Source of the DNA: DASWID01 sp049682815
GTDB lineage: Bacteria > Desulfobacterota_D > UBA1144 > Nemesobacterales > CSP1-2
NCBI GenBank assembly: GCA_049682815.1
Contig: JBAUII010000153.1
Span: 1 to 27,080 of the forward strand
Length of the DNA: 27,080 bases
Direction of reading: 5' to 3'
Part shown: positions 22,581 to 27,080 of the stretch, piece after piece
Numbering within the stretch: position 1 is the first letter of the stretch
How the letters are laid out: the number at the start of each line of letters is the position of its first letter
The notes under the pieces: model-generated
Databases searched by the model: none
What the model saw: the letters and a program-made list of their open reading frames with translations, nothing else
Told to the model about the DNA's origin: nothing
Position numbers and translations under genes: made by a program

Positions 22581-23005
22581 TGTAAGTTGCGGTTAGATAT
22601 ATCCTCATCGCTTGGATATACACCATCTGGACCTGGTGATATAATCTCAAATGAACTATCATGTGTCTGGTCTGGCCCTATGTAGATAAACTCATTTCCC
22701 CACTGATCTAGGGGAACCCTTCCACCCTCAAGATAACCGTCGGAGGAATAACGCTGAGGAACTCGACCTGCAGTTGGCGGGGTTACCAGTGCATCAAGTC
22801 CCTGCTGAGTCTCAGGATAGAATCCATTATCAATCTTAAACAATTTTAACGCCGACTCGATTTGCTTAATCTGTATCTTCGTTTGCTCCTTCCTAGCTTC
22901 GTCCAATCGACCTATCACGTTTGTGCCGACTATATATGCCAGTCCTGCAATTATGATCAAAACGACCATAATCTCAATAAGGGTAAAACCACCCTGTGGT
23001 CTCAT
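22577..23005 (-). CDS. gspG: Type II secretion major pseudopilin GspG
   Basis: The 142-residue protein is the main subunit of the pseudopilus. The leader MRPQGG is cleaved before FTLIEIMVVLIIIAGLAY. DNGFYPETQQGLDALVTPP and PLDQWGNEFIYIGP are GspG hallmarks, and the C-terminal SPGPDGVYPSDEDISN carries the acidic residues of the calcium-binding loop. ATG 23005 has AGGAGG seven bases upstream, the best ribosome site in the operon, in keeping with the high amounts needed. Confidence 0.97.
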   Translation of the reverse strand: MRPQGGFTLIEIMVVLIIIAGLAYIVGTNVIGRLDEARKEQTKIQIKQIESALKLFKIDNGFYPETQQGLDALVTPPTAGRVPQRYSSDGYLEGGRVPLDQWGNEFIYIGPDQTHDSSFEIISPGPDGVYPSDEDISNRNLQ

Positions 23006-23015
23006 GTATTACCTC

Positions 23016-24224
23016 CTATTTTCCAATCGTAGATGTTAAATCAAATATCGGCAGAAGAATGGCAAAAACTATAAATCCGATTATTACACCCATTATCAAT
23101 ATCATAACAGGTTCAAGTAATGATGTAAGCGTTGAAACGTAAGTCTCAACCTGCAGATCGTATATATCTGCAATCTTAACCAGCATTTCTTCCATCTCTC
23201 CTGTTTGTTCCCCCACCGCAATCATCCTAGTCACGAGCGGAGGGAAGACCCCGCTTTCCCTAAGAGGAGTTGCAAGACTCGTACCCTCTCTAACATTCTC
23301 CCGGACATTTCTCAGGGTTTCTACATAGACTGAGTTTCCCACCACCGCTTCTCCGATCTCTAGTGCTTCGAGCAGTGGAATACCACTTCCTATAAGCGTT
23401 CCAAGAGTACGAGTGAACCTGGATATTGCAACCAGCTTCGCTATTTTACCAAAGATAGGAATCTTAAACATTAAACGATCATAAAACTGCTTCCCCCTAT
23501 CCGTTTTCTTAAAGCGAAAATTAAAGAAAACCAACGCCCCCAAGACAACTAAAAGGGCAATCAGATTATTGGAGATGAAGTTGCTAAGACCTATCAAGGC
23601 AACCGTAATTAGTGGTAGTGATTTACTGCTTTCTTCAAAAATTTTTGCGATCCTGGGAATCACGTACGACATCATAAAGAAAAGCACGCCACTGCCAACT
23701 AAGAACATAAAAATTGGGTACACCATGGCACTTCTCACGCGGGCACGGAGCGCTGATTGCTTTTCAAGAAAATCCGCAAGCCTCAGGAGAACAATATCCA
23801 ACGTCCCACTGGATTCCCCTGCTTTTACGATATTTATGTAAAGGTCCGAAAAAACCCTCGAGTGCTCAGTCAGAGCATTTGCCAATGAGCTACCCTCGCT
23901 GATCCTATCTTTCACTTCGGTAAGCACCTGACTGAGCCTTGGGTCTTCGGTCTGCTCACCGAGGGCTTGCAGCGAGGCTTCAAGCGGAAGCCCGGCCGAA
24001 ATTAGTGTAGAAAACTGTCTCGTTGTGACCGCCAGCTCTGAGGAGCTAATCCCCCTTAAGCGAAACATTCCTCTTCCCTTATCCTTCTTCACTTCCTTGA
24101 GCGAAGAGAGAAAAACCCCTTCCCGTTTTAACTTATCTGTCGCCGCCTTTGGTGATTCTGCGTCAACAATACCCTGCAGAGACTTTCCATTCTCATTAAT
24201 CGCTTTGTATTTATATACAGGCAT
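23016..24224 (-). CDS. gspF: Type II secretion inner-membrane platform GspF
   Basis: The 402-residue protein has two homologous cytoplasmic helical domains and three membrane segments at about 170-190, 220-240 and 375-395. Marker motifs are TRQFSTLISAGLPLEASL (about 68-85) in the first domain and SRFTRTLGTLIGSGIPLLEAL in the second (read from the SGIPLLEAL core). GspF anchors the ATPase GspE and is thought to rotate during pseudopilus assembly. ATG 24224 has no strong ribosome site. It follows gspE by 63 bp. Confidence 0.97.
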   Translation of the reverse strand: MPVYKYKAINENGKSLQGIVDAESPKAATDKLKREGVFLSSLKEVKKDKGRGMFRLRGISSSELAVTTRQFSTLISAGLPLEASLQALGEQTEDPRLSQVLTEVKDRISEGSSLANALTEHSRVFSDLYINIVKAGESSGTLDIVLLRLADFLEKQSALRARVRSAMVYPIFMFLVGSGVLFFMMSYVIPRIAKIFEESSKSLPLITVALIGLSNFISNNLIALLVVLGALVFFNFRFKKTDRGKQFYDRLMFKIPIFGKIAKLVAISRFTRTLGTLIGSGIPLLEALEIGEAVVGNSVYVETLRNVRENVREGTSLATPLRESGVFPPLVTRMIAVGEQTGEMEEMLVKIADIYDLQVETYVSTLTSLLEPVMILIMGVIIGFIVFAILLPIFDLTSTIGK

Positions 24225-24287
24225 TTTAATTTAGTTGAGATTACTACACGAATAAGGTTAGAGATTTATTTAGCTACATAAAGTGTC

Positions 24288-25973
24288 TTAGAAATGATCG
24301 TCGCTTTCCTCTGCAACACGCATAACTTCATCTATCGAAGTTTGCCCTTTAAGAACCTTCTCTGCACCATCCATCCTCAATGTGGTCACGCCATGCTCGT
24401 TAGCTTTCCTCTTTATGGTCATAGAATCCGCAGTGCTTAAGGTAAGGTTCCTGATTTCATCATTTATCACAAGAATTTCAAATATACCACTCCTGCCAGC
24501 ATATCCAGTTCCCAGACACTCGCTGCACCCCTTCGCCCTGTATAGACCTGATTCAGGTACCTCACTTGCAGCGACGCCAATTCGAACAAGCTCATCGTTT
24601 ACTGGTTTATATGGCTCCTTGCATTTTACACATAGAATCCGCACTAGCCTCTGGGCTATAACTGCAACCAGAGACGATGCAACAAGGAATGGTTCGATAC
24701 CCATATCAATCAGCCTGGTAATTGCACTAGCCGAGTCGTTTGTGTGCAAGGTGGAAAAAACCAGGTGACCCGTTAGCGAGGCGTGTATCGCTATGTCGGC
24801 GGTATCCCTGTCTCGAATCTCCCCCACCAAAACTATGTCCGGGTCCTGACGAAGAATAGACCTTAGCCCATTAGCAAAGGTCAAGTTTACTTTCGTATTC
24901 ACCTGTATCTGATTAATTCCCAATATCTGATACTCAACCGGATCTTCGATAGTGATAATTTTTTTATCAGGAGAATTTATTCTCTCCAGGGCCGCATAGA
25001 GGGTAGTAGTTTTCCCTCCACCGGTTGGGCCAGTCACAAGAATTATTCCATGTGGACGATGGATAAGTGAATTAATAGTCTCAAGCTTTTTCCCAAATAA
25101 ACCAAGATCCTCCAAACTGAGTAAAACGGACGACCGATCGAGCAGCCTCATCACAATACTTTCGCCGTGAGAGGTAGGCACAGTAGAAATCCTGACATCC
25201 ACATCTCGGCCCGCAACTTTAACACGAATCCTGCCGTCTTGGGGCTTCCTCTTCTCTGCAATATCGAGCTCTGCCATGATCTTTACCCTGGATATAACGG
25301 AAGATTGAAGCTTCTTGGCGACCCTTGTGACCTTATGGAGCATCCCATCTTTTCTGAATCTCACAACCACTTCTTTTTCAAAACACTCTATATGAATATC
25401 GCTCGCCTTCTCCTTCACTGCCTGAAATAGTAGTGAGTTCACAAACCTAATTATTGGCGCCTCATCATCTGCTTCGAGTAGATCCTTCGGTTCTTGTAGT
25501 TCGGATTCCGGAATACCCATGGACTCGTGGTGTACCATGTCGCCGGTCATTTCCTTATCACGCTCATAGACCTTGTTTATGTTATCCATAACGACATGGC
25601 TCAAGGCGAGATGAGGTTCAATTTCACAACCGAACAGAGACCTCACTTCATCGAGAACATACAAATCCAACGGTGGAGCGACGACTACAACAACCCTTTC
25701 GCCTTCTCTCTTCAGGGGAATAAGCTTATACCTTTTCGCGAAGCTTATAGGCAAGAGCTTTACAAGCTCAGGGTCAATATCCCGTTCAGACATTTTCATG
25801 ATAAGTGGTATTTCATAGAATTCTGAGAAGACCTCCAGCATGTCTTCGTCCTTCAGAAGATTCGATTTTAATACCGCGTCCTCAAACCGTTCTCCATTTT
25901 TCGATGTTAGCTCTTCTATCCTGACCCTCGCCTCTGGGTTTTTCTCTACAATAATCTCTTCAAGACTCCTCAC
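24288..25973 (-). CDS. gspE: Type II secretion ATPase GspE
   Basis: The protein is about 561 residues. An N-terminal MshEN-like domain is followed by the ATPase domain: Walker A GPTGGGKTTT, Walker B DIVLVGEIRD, the His box TLHTNDSASAI, and four zinc cysteines in CVKCKEPYKP and KGCSECLGTGY. GspE powers pseudopilus assembly from the cytoplasm. I chose GTG 25973: it lies 4 bp after the gspD stop, and AGGAGG is at 25986-25991, though 12 bases is a long gap. Starts further upstream would lie inside gspD. No ATG is available between. Confidence 0.93.
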   Translation of the reverse strand: MRSLEEIIVEKNPEARVRIEELTSKNGERFEDAVLKSNLLKDEDMLEVFSEFYEIPLIMKMSERDIDPELVKLLPISFAKRYKLIPLKREGERVVVVVAPPLDLYVLDEVRSLFGCEIEPHLALSHVVMDNINKVYERDKEMTGDMVHHESMGIPESELQEPKDLLEADDEAPIIRFVNSLLFQAVKEKASDIHIECFEKEVVVRFRKDGMLHKVTRVAKKLQSSVISRVKIMAELDIAEKRKPQDGRIRVKVAGRDVDVRISTVPTSHGESIVMRLLDRSSVLLSLEDLGLFGKKLETINSLIHRPHGIILVTGPTGGGKTTTLYAALERINSPDKKIITIEDPVEYQILGINQIQVNTKVNLTFANGLRSILRQDPDIVLVGEIRDRDTADIAIHASLTGHLVFSTLHTNDSASAITRLIDMGIEPFLVASSLVAVIAQRLVRILCVKCKEPYKPVNDELVRIGVAASEVPESGLYRAKGCSECLGTGYAGRSGIFEILVINDEIRNLTLSTADSMTIKRKANEHGVTTLRMDGAEKVLKGQTSIDEVMRVAEESDDHF

Positions 25974-25977
25974 TTGT

Positions 25978-27080
25978 TTAATAGACCTCCTGTCTCTCAA
26001 ATCCCCGCTGCTGAATAAGCATATTCCTCCTCTGTCTCTCTTCCAGGATCTGCTGCATATCTTGTTCATTCTCTACAATTCTAGGGGTAAGTAGTATCAT
26101 AAGATTAATCTTGTTCCTTTCATTTCTTTTGAACTTAAACAAATTCCCAAGTACGGGTATACTTCCTAAAAGTGGAACCCTATTTTGAATTGAGCTTATT
26201 CTGTCCTGCACCAATCCTCCGATTACGATTGTCTGACCATTTTTCACAACGACTGATGAATCAGCCGTCCTTGTATTTGTAGCAATACCAAACTCCGCCG
26301 TATTGAGGTCTGCTGGTGATGGCGATATAGCCGATACCTCTGTATAAATGTTCAAATTTAGATAATTGCCTTCACTGATTTGAGGAGTAATGGCCAGCCT
26401 TATTCCTACAGGCTGCCTGTCAATCGTCTGAACAGTCACACCAGCATCGCCCACAACACTGCCGGTGGGAAATGGAATCACATCGGCAACGACTATTTCT
26501 GCCTCTTCATTATCCGTTGTAATAATGCTAGGAGTAGATAAAACATTAACGTCAGTCAAAGATGTGAGTGCCTGGAACAGGGCACTAAAGGATGGTATTG
26601 GGGGTATAGGTCCCGAACCATCGGGATCGACCTCCTCGCCGATAACACCCAAAAAAAGTCCAGATAAGCTGTTGGCCAGATTCAGAGATGCCGCCGGGTC
26701 CGCAGCCAAACCAAGTAGGCTTGGAACCCCGGGCAGTATTGTCCCGCCAAAACCGAGATCACTACCGTTATTAAAGGTAAAGCCTATACTTAAATTTGTA
26801 CCTAAAGCCGTGATATCACTAAGGCTAACCTCAAGTATAGCTGCTTCCACATAAACCTGCCTTCGTCTGACATCCAATTCTTCGATAACCTTTCTCAATG
26901 CCTCAAATTCCTTACGAGAACCGACAATAATTACAGAATTTGTGGCGATGTCAGCGGTTACTCTCAAACCCTCCTCACCGACCGCACTAACAGTGGAAGT
27001 AACTGCTCCTGTCGTTCCCCCTCTTGTGACTCGTTGTCCTCCAGTTTGCCCTGCATAAGCTTGTCCGACAGCTCCCCTCC
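25978..27080 (-). CDS. gspD: Type II secretion outer-membrane secretin GspD (5' end beyond window)
   Basis: Only the C-terminal part of about 366 residues is present; the coding frame runs open to the window edge, so the N-terminus and N0-N2 domains are missing. A glycine- and threonine-rich loop (AYAGQTGGQRVTRGGTTGA) precedes an N3-like region (LRVTADIATNSVIIVGSRKEF). The secretin barrel follows with VYVEAAILEVSLSD, VLSTPSIITTDNEEAEIVV, SSVVVKNGQTIVIGGLVQD and VPLLGSIPVLGNLFKF. The C-terminus (QQRGFERQEVY) is short and may carry a pilotin-binding signal. GspD is the outer-membrane gate of the system. Confidence 0.96.
   Translation of the reverse strand, partial: RGAVGQAYAGQTGGQRVTRGGTTGAVTSTVSAVGEEGLRVTADIATNSVIIVGSRKEFEALRKVIEELDVRRRQVYVEAAILEVSLSDITALGTNLSIGFTFNNGSDLGFGGTILPGVPSLLGLAADPAASLNLANSLSGLFLGVIGEEVDPDGSGPIPPIPSFSALFQALTSLTDVNVLSTPSIITTDNEEAEIVVADVIPFPTGSVVGDAGVTVQTIDRQPVGIRLAITPQISEGNYLNLNIYTEVSAISPSPADLNTAEFGIATNTRTADSSVVVKNGQTIVIGGLVQDRISSIQNRVPLLGSIPVLGNLFKFKRNERNKINLMILLTPRIVENEQDMQQILEERQRRNMLIQQRGFERQEVY

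Overview
The window looks like a chromosomal segment of an uncultured Gram-negative (diderm) bacterium with moderate-to-low GC. The evidence is a type II secretion locus, an HflK/HflC pair, a SPOR-domain protein, a Lon-N-domain protein, a B12-dependent class II ribonucleotide reductase and a primary-type sigma-70 factor. The gene set fits a deltaproteobacterium-like or Dadabacteria-like lineage, but nothing here fixes the taxonomy. There are no transposases, integrases, phage genes or CRISPR arrays.

Layout. (1) 1-6450 is an accessory-looking half. A three-gene minus-strand cassette (TIGR04255-like protein plus two unrecognised partners, 553-2478) has its own promoter. It is followed by a QueG-like iron-sulfur protein fused to an SCP2 domain, and a 30-codon short-chain-dehydrogenase remnant next to a MarR regulator with palindromic operators. 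A small secreted protein and a YeeZ-like epimerase complete this part. Its gaps hold a family of small hairpins with variable arms, often NGAA loops, and a frequent CTAC/CTATC tail. A 56-bp near-identical direct repeat encloses the cassette plus the QueG-like gene. (2) 6451-11277 holds housekeeping and stress genes: HtrA-like protease, thioredoxin, Lon-N protein, alpha/beta hydrolase, RuvX and a DUF924 protein. The hydrolase is bracketed by two different inverted elements built from 7-nt and 9-nt periodic units. (3) 11647-15611 holds nrdJ, with an NrdR box placed in its promoter spacer, converging on a sigma-70 gene that has a perfect consensus promoter. (4) 15785-18577 carries a SPOR protein, tRNA-Leu(CAG), hflC and hflK. 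(5) 18728-27080 is a type II secretion operon transcribed right to left: gspD (cut by the window edge), E, F, G, H, I, J, K, then a RavA-type MoxR ATPase overlapping gspK. gspL/M/N do not follow gspK.

How the genes work together. The Gsp proteins build one secretion machine: secretin D, ATPase E, platform F and pseudopilins G-K. HflK/C regulate membrane proteolysis. NrdR probably represses nrdJ through the site described. The MarR protein probably represses itself, and formerly a now-broken dehydrogenase. The most likely undescribed system is the TIGR04255-like three-gene cassette. Its function is unknown and only its organisation supports calling it a system.
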